A program made the position numbers and the translations under genes. Positions 48,501 to 58,534 of a DNA stretch of 64,000 bases are shown here, piece after piece (within the stretch, counting starts at the first letter, position 1; each line of letters begins with the position of its first letter). The DNA is from Heliocidaris tuberculata (Eukaryota; Echinodermata; Echinoidea; Camarodonta; Echinometridae), in NCBI GenBank assembly GCA_025618425.1, contig CM046833.1, positions 743,172 through 807,171 of the forward strand, in the 5' to 3' direction. The notes beneath the pieces were generated by a model. It did not search any database. It was not told where the DNA came from and saw only the letters and a list, made by a program, of their open reading frames with translations.

Positions 48501-51500
48501 GCTTCATCTTCACAGGGACGAATCTCCAATCGTAAGAAGTGGTGGGGGGGGGGGGGGGGGAGCGCAAAATTTTTCCTGACATTTGTATCCCACCGGCCTT
48601 AACAAGGCTCAAGGGGCCATGAAATATTTTTACCCAGAATAATTTATGAGAATTGTTTTCCAATTATATAAATTTTGATCCCCGCCGCCTTTCCTCTTCA
48701 TAATTTTCAATAAACGCAATTAGCCTTGCTAAATTCCCAGACTATCTGTTATGGTGATATAGTTTTAAAAGGATTCTGATGAAGCTGTGTCAGTCTTGAA
48801 TATTTTTCACATTTCACACTTCGCATCTATAGCATGTGAAGTGTTTCTCCACTTATGTGTTCATGTATGATACACCTATTCATTCTGTTCGTATTTCAAC
48901 TAAGCGTTTCATTTCCCGCGATAGGAAAAAAAAATCACAAGTCCAAACGTAAAATGAAACTATTCGTCGTAATCTAACATTCTGCCTTGATTATGTAATG
49001 ACAAATAATAGTTATGAAATAAAGACAGTACATTTAATTTCAATTATTTCCATGTTCATTTCTATGAAAATAAAAAAGTGCATTCTTTTCGAGCATGAAA
49101 TTTAGATTACAGAATTAGCAATATGAAAGGAAGTAAAAGCATGGCAGTAAGAATGGCAACATGACTCAGAAACAGAGTTGCAATAAAAATAAATACATAT
49201 AGATGACAATTCAAGGATAAAAAAAAGAAAAAAATGGATCAAACTTTGTTGCACTATTCTGCGCTATTTTGCGCTGCTCCCAGTAGTTATGAAGCACATA
49301 CAATAAATGCATGTCTGAGAGGATCTGCGAAAATGAAAATCTGTAAAACCAGGGACGATCGTTTATGTGCACTGGTATACGCAAATTTTGTCGATGGATG
49401 TACGGGGATATTTTTTTGAAATGCTTCAAAATAGTGAGAAATGGTATGTGATTATCAGGACTTCACTGGAAAGTGTAGTTTATTTGATAAACTTAATACT
49501 GATATTAAAATGGGTGCAGAAAATCCATGCTAAAAGGTGTATTTAAAGTGTTAAAAGGGGTCAAAGTGACCATAATTTGGGAACCGTATAAACCCGGCTC
49601 CCGTATATGACTGTCTCCTACGGGAACCGTATATACCCGGCTCCCGTTGTCAATGGGTTAATTAAGATACAAATAATGCTCAAACCGTCCCAAACAAAAT
49701 CAAACATGACACACATATTAAAACGCTCATACAGTTACAAACACACACACACACACACACACGCACTCAGGAAAATGAAGAAAAAAAAAAAAAAACGCCA
49801 CACACACATTCAGTTTTTCTCACATGGTGTACTCATCATAGGGAGATATATCATGCAAACATGAATGCATCACAAATGCACACACAAGCAAGCACATGAC
49901 CATGGTCTTCATCTGGAGTAAAAACATAAATTAAGATTTAATTTGCGCTGTCAAACTCTTTTATTTTTTTGACTTGCTGCTTCAAAGTGTTGAACGATGA
50001 TGATGATGATGATGATGATGATGTTAATTGTTCCTCAACATCAAAAGTCCAACTTGAAAATGAAAGGCGTAAATGTGTTCCTCATGTGTGTGTTTGCTTC
50101 TGGGAAGTCAATGCAATGCACCTCGTTTGATACATTTATTTCATCCCCTCTTAATACTTTGTCGCGAGTCGGTTTGTACAGGACGCAAACAATGCATCCT
50201 GTTCATCCAAGCGTGAACATATACCACATAAAATGGTATCAAAACATGTATAATTTGTTATTCAAACCTAATTTTCAAAATGAATAGCAAAGTGTAAACC
50301 CTTTGTTTACTCACATGGTATATTACAAACTTACGAAGTGAGAAAAATAAAAGAAAGAAGAGTTTTGAGGGATCTTTTGAAAGTGGTTATCTTTTTTAAT
50401 GCAAATTGGGATGCTTTTCCAAGTATTTGATGCAGCCATTTGAGAAACGTAGAAAAACAGGAACTGTCGTCGGAACTTTAATGTGTGTCACATATGTATT
50501 CAAAAGTGTTTGTGATCACATGAAACTTTTGTTATGAGGCCTGTTTGAAGAAATAAATATAACGTAGTTTTGACAATTTTCCAAGAGCACTTACGAAACA
50601 AAACTCAACACAAAACGTCTAGTTACAAGTGAGGGAGGGAGAGAGAGAGAGGGAAAGAGAGAGAATGGAAGAGAGATGGTTGATATAAAAGTGAAGAATT
50701 CAAGAGAGAACGAATGAGATAAATAACTAGACACACACACACAAAGACAGAGAGAGAGAGAGAGAGAAATAGAGAGAGAAGGGGGATCCGTTTGCATGAA
50801 ACATGTACTTGATGCCCTGCCGATTTTAAACTTACCAAAAGATTTCCTGGAAATAAAACGTTTCACTGCAACTCCTATCAATATGATTAATTCGACAGCT
50901 GGAAAATAAAAAGCAAATGAATTTGTTAGACGTTAATAATCGAACCAGTTGTGTTCATAATGGAGTAAATGTAGATGAGGTGATATAGGCATGTCTACTA
51001 GTTCATAGGATTGAGGCATGTCGGTGTGCGTGTGTGTGTGTGCGTGGATGTGGGTGTGTGTGGGCGTGTGTGCGTGTGTGTGTGTGGGTGTGTGTGTGTA
51101 CGTGTGCTGCCAGTGCGTCTCAGCTTCTGGGTTTGTTAAAAAATATTATTATCAAAATGTCTGAACCTGCACATTTTTTTTTTCAGTTGTAACTTCCGTA
51201 AACGTTAACCCATCAATAAAATTGTTCATTCAAGTATCGTTGTCCAGTCATACAATGAACAAGAGAAGCCTTAAATAACAGGAGTATTGATATGTTGCAG
51301 TCTTTATTGATACCGAGATATGTGAGATAAATCGTAACGCAGTCAACCGAGTACTTACCTGCGAAAATAGATATTACGATAATCGCCGTAAATTCAGATT
51401 TGCAATCAGGTTGTGTCTCATCCGTCTGAGTATCTCTCCCTGGAATTCCATAAAACATAAAGAAATGAATAACAACAACTCTGCTATCAAATCTTCCCTT

Positions 51501-54500
51501 TTTTCTTTTTTTGTTCTTTCGAAAAGAATGGCTCTGTTTCGATGAGGAAATAATTAGGTCATATTGTGGTATAATATATGTTCAAACACCAAATGATTCA
51601 AAATAATAAAAGTGTCATTGCTCAGGGGAGACGCTCGATTTTTTTAGGGATAAAAACAATCGCTTGACTCCCTTAATCTTTACTACATGCACGTTCGTCT
51701 TCTCTTCATACTGACAATATTTGTCCAGGTTAGATGTGGGGTTTATTTTATTTTTGGACCATCTTGGGTAGGTCACTTATTTTTTTATATTATTGATCTG
51801 ATAATACAAAGCTTGTAGATATGAAGAGCTTAATTCCAAAGGCGCTACATCAGTATTTTTTTTTTTTTTACCCAAATTTATTTTAAAAGGTATATATCTG
51901 TATCTTGGACAGTCAAATCAACTGCTCCATATTGCAAGAAATATATCTTTAGAAACTTACAAAAATTGCATTATAAATTTATGTTTCATTCTAAAAGGCG
52001 CTAAAACCAAAACCATTTTACTCCAGAATATGCTAAATATACTGTAATGATTTCGAATTTGTTATTGATTATTTTGTAAGGCGGGCCAGAGAGATTTGTA
52101 CGCAATGTCATCAGAGCAATACAGTTAACCGAAATATTATTCTATATGAATATATTTTAATTTAACCGGAGTGCTAGTAGTTACTCGTGTCTTAATAGTT
52201 ATGGGATCTGTACATCAATACACAATTTATACAACATAAATATCCTTTGACTTGAAAATCGTCACTGGCTTTCGTACTAAAAATCATCAAATTTTAACTG
52301 GGGTATAAATCACATTCACTTGTTATTGGGACAACATGTAACAATGAGTAGAAAATGGTTAATTCATGACTTTTCATTTTAATCCCCTCTTCTAACAGTC
52401 ACAACTTTGCGATGTATATATTAACTCATATGATTTTTTAAGAAATAAATAAATTGAAATTGAAATTGAAAGGCAAAAAGGAAAATGATAAAAAAAAAAA
52501 AAAAAAAAAATTGGCAATCCTACCAGGCAATGTATAACCCTCAGTTTTTGTTTCCTTGTTGGCAGTCTCATCGATTGATGGTGGGGGAGTAGGCATGGCT
52601 GATGCTCGAATCCTAGTTGTCGTAGTTTCTGTGGCAACAGGGCAGTAAGGATGGAACATAAATGATCGATAGAAATGTAAATTGACAAACTGTGGGAACG
52701 TGAATCATAAAGAAATTACAATATGATGACTGAACCCTATATATTTTGCAATTGCCCAACATTCCGAGATCCCTTCTCACAAACCTTATGGATTCGACAA
52801 GCCTTAAAATAGACATCTAATGAATTTACATGTATATATATATATATATATTCAATTATTTCAATTCAATTTAAAGACATTTATTTCCAACTTTTCAATA
52901 TAGAAATTAATAAATGAGCAAAATAATGTATATATATTTTGAACAAAAAATATGACAAAATATACACTAATGTGATACATACATAGTTGGAGGACACACC
53001 TCTAAAAGCAAAAGCTTGGGGCGAGGGTGCCCTTAGTACATAATACATTATTACATAATAAATATATAAAAAGAAAATAGCTACATACAAAAAAAGAAAG
53101 AGACCGCTGAGCTTGATTGGAGAGGAAAAAAGGGGAGGAGAAAAGAAAAGAAAAAGAAGGGGAAAGAGGAAAAAGAGGGGGAGAATGGTGGTGCAACATG
53201 AGAATTGTCTTATATTTATGTTACAAAATTAGGTTTCTGGATCTACAATAATGAAAGGCGCACAAAGGACTGTTTTGTTGCGCTGTTATAAGTGTGACAG
53301 CTCGAAAATTCATAACATGATAATATTTATGATATTTTATTTTTAAATAAAACCGTTTACATGTCACTAGTAATAATTCGTACTAGACAGTTTCTAAGCA
53401 GTAAATTTCTTGGAAAACTCTATTGAGTCACTTCCTCTGTCCAAGTGTCCAGCTTAGGCTAGGGCTTCTGTACACTTCACTATTGAAAAGGAAAGTAGAA
53501 AGTTTCCAGTCATCTCTGAAGAATGTTGGGGTTACCTCCAGAAGGGTGGGGGCAGAGAAGAATACTGCCCATTTGAATGAGAAAGGGTGAAAACCATTCA
53601 TTCTACCTCTTTATTATCTTCGAGCCAACATCTTATAGAGAAGGGAACTTGACCAAACCTTGACTTTTTCATGACAAATTCCTTCCAATAGGGGTAAGTT
53701 AAATTTTCTTACACCATTTCATTTATTGCCAAATATATTATGCTCTTGATAATTTTGAATATGTTCGAAAATAATTTTGTACTTTCCTTGAGTTGTATAT
53801 TCATTTGATTGTGTTTGTAGCTTTAAATGTATTTCATATTTCTAGTCATAAGAATGGAATTACGTTAGGAATTGCTATATTTGCTGGATTCGATATGATT
53901 TCTCGTATGAGACAAATGTTTAGAAGTATTTTATCGAACATGATTTGCATGGATACTTTGTTATATTTCCTCTCTCTGAGATTTGCATAGTCCCATTGAT
54001 TTATATAATCCAATCATGATTAGTAAACTTCTGCTTATATCTCATTAAGGAGATAGATTTTTGTTTGTTGTATTGAACAGTGACATTTTATCAGTATTAA
54101 TTTGTACAATCTGTGCGTAACCGTTGGAATGTTATATGTTAGATAATTTCTGTAGAGGGACAGAAATGGGAGTTTTTTGTTGAGCATGTATTTAGGATTT
54201 TATTCAAAATGGTATTACTTGATAGGATTTGACTAATTTGTATACTTCATTTTTCAGTATTATTCTGTGCTATTTATCATTTTGTAAAGTAAGTTCATTA
54301 CTAATTCTGTAAAGTAGGATTAGATGCTAGGTGATAACTCTTGGGATTTTATTGAGTAGAGAGAGTAAACCCGTCACCAGTATAAGCTGTGTGCTGACCA
54401 GTAGGAATCATTCATAGAAACTAGTAGAGTGTGTCGTCATGAAGTCATGAATCACCGGCACACGAGTGCTGTAGTTCTGCATAGCCTTATACGGTCATTG

Positions 54501-54877
54501 TTTACACGATAGGGTTATAGGTCACTCAGGAATGTAGTTGAATTGTTCAAGGCTTAGCCTAAAACGAATTACACTAGGGGTACAAGGATCTGTTCATACC
54601 ATAGATTTATTCCAGTTTAAGTTTAATTCGACTTAACTTTAAAGCGATTTAATTTTAATCTGGTTTAACTTCAGTCTGGTTTATTTTAATATTCAATTTG
54701 TGTCCCAAGTGAAGTTTGTCTGCTGTATTGTTAATCGCTGTTTTGCTATCTAATTAGCTATTTTCATTTTTACGTTAATTTTTATGAAATGTTTTTGACA
54801 ATCATTATCATGTTTTACGGTTTCATTCGTGCTTTAATTTAAGTGTTACGTTTATTCATTCGCACACATGTGTGTGC

Positions 54878-54945
<68 letters not shown>

Positions 54946-55854
54946 TATATATTCATATTAGCTTAGGTTTTTGCATATTTATTCTTCGATGCATTCTTTG
55001 TTTCTCCCGAACTCTTTACCTTTTATAAACTTTTATTCCTTTATATAACGCCATATTTTGTTGTGCGATAACGTAAGAGTTAAATGGATTGGAAACACGT
55101 AATGTGATAATAGTAGAGTCGAGCTATCAGCTTACTACTTTTATTAATGATTGTACAATGATTAAACTCTCTATGAATACGACAATTTATGATTCTTTAT
55201 TTCCTATTGTACTTTCAGGGATTTTCTGTTCGTCTTGCACACCCATTACTTGATAACGAGAATTAAGTATGACATCAAAAGAACCTGGACCACAACTCTG
55301 AGTCTTTATTCATCTCACTTTTGTGCGTCACATAAGCACACATTACTCGATGCCATACTTTTGTGCGTCACATAAGCACACATTATTCGATGCCATACTT
55401 TTGTGCGTCACATAAGCACACATTATTCGATGCCATACTTTTGTGCGTCACATAAGCACACATTATTCGATGCCATATAGCTTCGATTGAATAGCATTAT
55501 TCCAGCATGAAACTTCGCAAACCCTCACGGAGTAATCTATATTGCGAACCTTTACCCACATAAATTAAGATATTTACACAGCGTGTTTGCAACTGGGAGT
55601 TGAAAGGGCAATAATAAATTTGTAATGAGTCACTGAATAATTATATGGCATGTCGTTTTGCACGTAGGCGCTGCGATCAAATAGTTGTATGTTTTTGTCC
55701 TGGATGTCTAGTCATATTAATACTGGCTTCCGTCGACCAATGAAACATGCAGGGGCCTGCCACAGTCTACGTTTGGTACACGTACAATGTTTATGTATAA
55801 TATGCTAAAACAACATGGCAGTCCAGGGTTTCAATCCATGGCACCAGCACCCGC

Positions 55855-55913
<59 letters not shown>

Positions 55914-57240
55914 ATTATTTTATTTGAAGCTCCCAAAAGACACAGAGCAGCACCGTCGACGGTTATTCATCTAATTGTGTGTCTCTGTTTTAAAGGGGGA
56001 CCTAAGTTTGGAAAAGTAAACACATCAACCTCCCCTCCCCCCCCCAAAAAAAAAAAAAATGAATAAATAAATAAATAAAACATAAACAATTTAAAAAATG
56101 ACATATTATACTTGTTCATGCCTAATGGAGACGGTGTAGAATAAATCACTAAATAAACCATCCCTATTTCTCCAACCTCCATTTTGTTTGGTCATTTGAT
56201 TAATTTACTAAGCTTTCCAGACAACAAACAAACACGGCGCCAGATAAATAAAATAGAATGTCAGATGTAAAATTGACAAAGTTATAAGTGACTATAGTCG
56301 TTCTTTACTTATAGTTCTTTATTTTCATTGTTCCATTATTTCTTTCGACCGCTTTCGCAGTATGAGAAAATACATATATAGTGCATGGTAATATAACATA
56401 TAACTTATAAAAAAAACACAATTAAATAGGATGACTATAAAGGCATTTAACATGAAATCATAGTTCACATAATACATGTGAATCATAACTTAAGTTAGCA
56501 CATGCGGTGATCAATTATGATCTACCAAACTCTAACATAATAATTCTGACAAATTTGGCAAGTTTTGAGAGTGTTTTACATCTTTGGTATTAAAAATGTT
56601 AAAAATGTCCGAGGCAGAAATTACAGGGGTTAAACTGAATAGAAGCAAAAATCAAGTCAGACGTAAAAATGTCACCGATTTTTACCGTATTATCTGTGGT
56701 TTTACTGCTGTGCATTGGTTAAAGTAATTTGTTATAATATTAAAGATATTTAATAGACTTTGGGAGCGAAATTGTTTTACTATTATTTTAAAAATTGTGG
56801 AAATGGGTGAGAAAACTGAACTCAAACTTATTTAAAACAAACAAATCAAAACAAAACAAAACAAAAGCAGTTATTTTTCGGCTGTAGTAGAGGTTGGAAT
56901 ATAATGATATATCCAGTATAAGCAAGAGTTGGATGTTACTGTGTAATTTGATATGGAATGTTTCTCACATTAAAAACACAATGATAGTAAATAGAGACAC
57001 AACGTGAACGCTAGCGGTAGCGTAATGGAAAGGTAAGATAATGCAGCGCACCTAACTCAGGCGTTAAAAAATAAAATCGAAGTATGAACGGCAATGTTAA
57101 ACTGAGAAATCGCTACCAATACGCACAAGTTTACCCCCTTCATATAAGCCACTTTGTCAAGTGTTTTAACAATACTTACCGGAAAGGACGATGAAGCACA
57201 ACAGTATGCACATTTCTCTAAATATCAGCTTTACTCGCAT
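29963..57240 (-). CDS. Nine-exon gene: signal peptide, one membrane segment, tandem death-fold-like domains (454 aa predicted)
   Basis: Join of 57240-57180, 52628-52524, 51439-51359, 50898-50836, 42390-42292, 37277-37116, 34207-33911, 33158-32889 and 30189-29963, complement. Every junction is GT-AG, all eight introns are phase 1, internal exons (105, 81, 63, 99, 162, 297, 270 nt) are multiples of three, and the frame stays open for 454 codons to TGA. Residues 1-21 look like a signal peptide (basic start, then CILLCFIVLSG). Residues 22-71 are a short Thr/Pro/Glu-rich ectodomain. About 72-94 form one membrane segment, followed by KRFISRK. Residues 104-190, 191-289 and 290-379 each have a helical death-fold pattern with a Trp near helix 5 (W156, W258, W354); 380-454 look like a truncated fourth unit. 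Death-fold proteins scaffold apoptotic or immune signalling through homotypic binding. The membrane adaptor or receptor role is inferred from architecture; no close homologue was recognised. Confidence 0.72.
30250..32740. mobile_element. ~2.5 kb foldback built on ACATTTGTGG repeats, in intron 8
   Basis: Left arm ~30250-30740 pairs with right arm ~31990-32740. The outer part of each arm is an irregular tandem of a unit like TTTTACATTTGTGGTTGACA (complement on the left). Inner blocks include AGCTGATCATCATAAACTTC with GGCAGGAAAAATTCACA, and GTTTCAAGAGGGCG. The right arm has more repeat units than the left. No coding frame was recognised in the ~1.2 kb centre. Confidence 0.7.
32889..33158 (-). 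CDS. Death-fold gene exon 8: death-fold-like unit 3
   Basis: Acceptor AATATTGCAG, 270 nt, donor GTAAAGAAC. It encodes VKEHVHTLTIRHCGKIRALI, a Lys/Asp-rich middle, LFNTYQMIEDWLGEQE and KRQKLRAALCHVESS. W354 falls at the helix-5 position. If the donor is not used the frame continues for 32 further codons to TAA at 32791-32793, so an intron-retained isoform ending ESFTGHSR is possible. Frame and phase fit exon 9 exactly. Confidence 0.68.
33159..33910. other. Intron 7 of the death-fold gene, with a hAT-type MITE
   Basis: The only structure recognised is the MITE listed separately; the rest is plain AT-rich intron. Confidence 0.5.
33468..33735. mobile_element. 268 bp hAT-type MITE
   Basis: Ends CAGGGGCGACGCCAG and, inverted, CAAGGGCGGCGCTAC. 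It is flanked by a perfect 8 bp duplication ATGGTAAT at 33460-33467 and 33736-33743. An 8 bp duplication with CAGGGGCG-like ends is the classic hAT pattern (family knowledge). It has internal G and C homopolymers and no coding. Confidence 0.8.
33911..34207 (-). CDS. Death-fold gene exon 7: death-fold unit 2
   Basis: Acceptor AAACACTAG, 297 nt, donor GTAGGTTTT. One exon encodes a whole six-helix-like unit. Recognisable parts are EDFEHILWQIGKK, VNIARVLEELNIDGIANI, GLREIVGKALRKLEKWKEG and PVVMLSLTLENLNLSEG. Spacing of hydrophobics and W258 follow the death-domain pattern. A 2.9 kb intron separates it from exon 6. Confidence 0.72.
36258..36313. repeat. TA microsatellite
   Basis: About 27 TA dinucleotides adjoining the Tc1-like end AGCGCTGGTCAAAAG. 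Confidence 0.95.
36316..36960. mobile_element. Probable Tc1/mariner-like relic, second copy
   Basis: Begins AGCGCTGGTCAAAAGTTTCA and holds CTTGGGGACACTTTACTGTT with CATTTCCCCAAAAG near 36833-36895, shared inverted with ~28655-28730. No transposase frame seen. Confidence 0.35.
37116..37277 (-). CDS. Death-fold gene exon 6: rest of death-fold unit 1
   Basis: Acceptor CTCGAAAG, 162 nt, donor GTAAATAC. It encodes DDLYGALCFWKNKCDGHGRA followed by NLPEQLYEKCFAAGMVKS. A Leu-x3-Leu-x2-Trp stretch, a Gly/His-rich turn and a final amphipathic helix ending in a Gly-Met-Val turn match the helix 5-6 region of animal death domains as I know them. W156 is the core Trp. Confidence 0.66.
37533..37572 (+). 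ncRNA. Hammerhead-like RNA motif (e)
   Basis: TTCTC, CTGATGA, extra C, stem GATCAG/CTGACC (one mismatch) with loop AGCATA, AAAA in place of GAAA, palindrome ACGT, C, then GAGAA. TTCTC and GAGAA give a perfect 5 bp stem I. The missing G12 could reflect CpG decay (TCGAAA to CCAAAA). Confidence 0.4.
39345..40295 (+). repeat. Purine-rich tract (~0.95 kb) with an irregular minisatellite
   Basis: Almost only A and G on the plus strand. A word like AACATAAGGAAAGATAGAAAG recurs near 39625, 39720, 39866, 40017 and 40197, with AGAGAAGATGAAAGAA between. Long Phe/Ser-rich minus-strand frames here are artefacts. It sits in an intron and could form triplex DNA (inference). Confidence 0.8.
40754..40823 (+). 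other. Exon-like segment inside the foldback (start codon to splice donor)
   Basis: ATG opens 23 codons, MTDDFVVDILQKFQMPEL and on to YTFR, ending in phase 1 at GTAAGC. It is preceded by a GC-rich leader. The peptide resembles the first helices of a SAM domain (low-confidence family reading). A partial inverted copy lies in the other arm near 41213-41245. In copy 2 the same segment (59395-59460, minus) has a 2-base deletion that breaks the frame. Confidence 0.45.
41620..42205. mobile_element. 586 bp TTAA-flanked MITE nested in the foldback
   Basis: Inverted ends AGGGAAATCCAACCTT and, at the right, AGGGCAATCCAACCTT. TTAA lies at 41616-41619; the right flank is TTCA. The related foldback copy reads GACCGGCTTAAACAG through the empty site. 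The arms include GGTGAAAGTTTGAATGAAAT, related in wording to the MITE at 20015. Confidence 0.85.
42292..42390 (-). CDS. Death-fold gene exon 5: first helices of death-fold unit 1
   Basis: Acceptor TCATCTCTAG, 99 nt. It encodes a helical stretch including ELWKLVMYAAELREEDKLKV and ending IENLLNG. The donor is GTACGG, weaker than the other donors in the gene. If it is not used, translation would stop two codons later at TAG (42281-42283), giving a short membrane form with only part of unit 1. A mobile foldback element ends 28 bp downstream of the donor. Confidence 0.6.
42444..42533. repeat. TA then CA microsatellite
   Basis: TA repeats to 42494, then CA repeats with one AAAC interruption. Confidence 0.95.
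43296..43336 (+). ncRNA. Hammerhead-like RNA motif (f)
   Basis: TACTC, CTGACGA, extra A, stem GACGG/CCGTC with loop AGGAAG, AAAA in place of GAAA, AATT, U, then GAGTA. TACTC/GAGTA form a perfect 5 bp stem I. It lies within a repeat containing AAATTGGCCACAATGCATTAC. Confidence 0.4.
48325..48540. repeat. Direct duplication of about 60 bp, ~155 bp apart
   Basis: TTTTTCATCGATGCATG...GGGCTTC...GGGACGAATCTCCAATCGTAAGAA occurs at ~48327 and ~48483, followed each time by G-rich sequence. Confidence 0.7.
50836..50898 (-). CDS. Death-fold gene exon 4: second half of membrane helix and stop-transfer
   Basis: Acceptor TTATTTTCCAG, 63 nt, donor GTAAGTTTA. It encodes AVELIILIGVAVKRFISRKS. Joined to exon 3 it gives about 22 apolar residues followed by a Lys/Arg cluster. 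By the positive-inside rule this places the downstream death-fold region in the cytoplasm. An acidic residue (E85) within the helix is unusual and could mediate pairing with another membrane protein; that is inference. Confidence 0.7.
50899..52523. other. Introns 2 and 3 of the death-fold gene
   Basis: GT microsatellite at 51020-51105 in intron 3. Intron 2 is AT-rich with T and A runs (51860, 52490). Nothing else recognised apart from exon 3. Confidence 0.5.
51359..51439 (-). CDS. Death-fold gene exon 3: juxtamembrane segment and first half of membrane helix
   Basis: Acceptor ATTCCAG, 81 nt, donor GTAAGTACT. It encodes an acidic, Thr/Gln-rich stretch with one Cys (C68), then FTAIIVISIFA, which starts the membrane helix. 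The helix is split across two exons and joins in frame to the hydrophobic start of exon 4. That continuity is independent support for the exon chain. Confidence 0.7.
52524..52628 (-). CDS. Death-fold gene exon 2: Thr/Pro-rich ectodomain
   Basis: Acceptor TTGCCACAG, 105 nt, donor GTAGGATT. It encodes ETTTTRIRASAMPTPPPSID and continues with acidic, Lys- and Thr-rich residues to TLPG. This low-complexity Ser/Thr/Pro sequence suits a short extracellular stalk, possibly O-glycosylated. There are no Cys and no recognisable globular domain. Confidence 0.62.
52845..53100 (-). repeat. Probable LINE 3' end, antisense, in intron 1
   Basis: Read on the minus strand, ...CTCATTTATTAATTTC, GTTGGAAATAAATG, then TTGAATTGAAATAATTGA resembles CR1/L2-like 3' tails (family knowledge). 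No coding part is recognisable. A purine-rich patch follows at 53090-53195. Confidence 0.3.
54868..54955. repeat. TG then TA microsatellite
   Basis: TG repeats to 54898, then TA repeats with one AATA interruption. Confidence 0.95.
55319..55478. repeat. Minisatellite: four 40 bp units
   Basis: Unit TTTTGTGCGTCACATAAGCA plus 20 more bases ending GATGCCATAC. Four near-identical copies without spacers; unit 1 has ATTACTC where the others have ATTATTC. Confidence 0.9.
55857..55912. repeat. TA microsatellite
   Basis: About 27 TA dinucleotides, then ATT repeats. Confidence 0.95.
57180..57240 (-). CDS. Death-fold gene exon 1: start codon and signal peptide
   Basis: The ATG is complement of 57238-57240. 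The exon reads MRVKLIF, then a hydrophobic run MCILLCFIVLS, and ends in phase 1 before a strong donor GTAAGTATT at 57179. Two basic residues followed by a ~12-residue hydrophobic core fit a secretory signal peptide. No upstream in-frame coding was found. The next exon is 4.5 kb away, so a missed ectodomain exon cannot be excluded. Confidence 0.68.
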
Positions 57241-58041
57241 ATTGGTGTATTTTTCCTTGTCAAATCGAATTCACTGAAGTTACGGAATTGATGATCTAGT
57301 GCCGTGGAAATTTTTCGGTCAAATGTCTTTGTATTACGTAGTGCGCGAACACACCATAATTTGAAAAATTTTCAAGTTGTGAATATATGCGATGCCATGT
57401 AAGTATGGAATATTGATATATTAATGTAATAATGCGCAGCAAACAATGACAGTGGTGGCTATTATAAGATCGAAATTTCATCATGTTTGCCAGTGCAAAG
57501 TACCACGTAAAGTAAATATTTATGTGAGAAAGCAAGTTGAGTACTCTCTCAGTGGCTGTGTTTTGAAACATTAAGTCGCCCTTATTTTTTGATAATCGAA
57601 TGAATCTCTTTATTTTTTAATGGCATATTGAAAATGCGATGAAAATATTTTCTTTAGGATCAGGGTTTTGTCAAGCTCTGTTATTGTATATTATGTTCAT
57701 TATCACCTTTTCAATTATAAGTCAAATTGTGGAACAAAGAGGTCCCCCATATTTCCCCGTATTTCTAAAAAAATATATATTTTGATTCTAAACAGTAAGT
57801 TTACCCAGGTAAAGCTGAAAGTCTAAAATGTCTGCATTTAAAATATTCTTCAAAACTGTAATAAACAGGTGTATGGCGTTAAGAATTTTATTTCAGAAAC
57901 TTTATACTTTAATGTTAATTATTTTTGGTTCAATTTAAAAGGCTCGCCAAATAGCCTTTTGAAGAAAAAAAAAAGATGAAGGCATTTTCAATTTCTTATC
58001 ATCATTCTTTTTTTTTTTCTTCTTCTTTTTTTTTTCTTCTT

Positions 58042-58073
<32 letters not shown>

Positions 58074-58534
58074 GATTTAAGGTTCAGTGACCACCTCGAT
58101 AAGGTAAGGCACGTAACAATACGCGTTATTGTAAGTGAGGGTGATCAACTCATAATTACTTACCCATAAATCCCATCCCCACCCCGTTAGGAATTATTTG
58201 ACCATGTAGCTCTGGAAACCCTCACCATGTTCACGTTGTAATCTAAATGTTGAAACCTTCAGCCCCATAAATTATCATAATTTACACAGCGTATCAAACA
58301 CGTGATAATATGACAAAATTTACATTGCCCGGTTGTAAATTGAGCGCTAAAAATGCCTGATAAGGAATCCATTATTTAATAATGATTCCGTACCTGTATT
58401 CTGACAGACACTATCGTACTTTTCCCCCCACCTAGAAGTAGTAAACCGCACGTACCACATATACCTGTACCACACGTAAAAATAGCGCAAAAAGCACACG
58501 AGGTGTTATTTTACTAGTGTCGATTATGCCAATA
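57241..58534. other. Region upstream of the death-fold gene
   Basis: The 5' flank and untranslated leader should lie here. No clear TATA box or CpG-rich patch was identified. TTTTC/TTTTG repeats lie at 58000-58075. Confidence 0.4.

Larger units (their letters stand above)
42391..50835. other. Intron 4 of the death-fold gene (8.4 kb)
   Basis: Contains a TA/CA microsatellite (42444-42533), hammerhead-like motif (f), the 29.2 kb-type repeat at 44650-45100, possible piggyBac-like ends at 45.95 and 49.66 kb, a ~155 bp direct duplication at 48325-48540 (TCGATGCATGG...GACGAATCTCCAATCGTAAG), CA repeats at 49740, a GAT run at 49997 and GA runs at 50630-50780. No further exon could be supported. Confidence 0.5.
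52629..57179. other. Intron 1 of the death-fold gene (4.5 kb)
   Basis: Contains the LINE-like tail, TG/TA repeats at 54868-54955, a 40 bp minisatellite, a TA run at 55857-55912 and AT-rich filler. No ectodomain exon was recognised, though a small one could be hidden. Confidence 0.5.

Noticed and set aside
49885..49920. Further hammerhead-like copy on the minus strand (CCAGATGAAGACC...GGTC)
   Set aside because: Lacks the CTGANGA core and the GAAA segment.
55319..55478. CRISPR-like regular repeats
   Set aside because: Units are contiguous with no unique spacers, and the DNA is eukaryotic.
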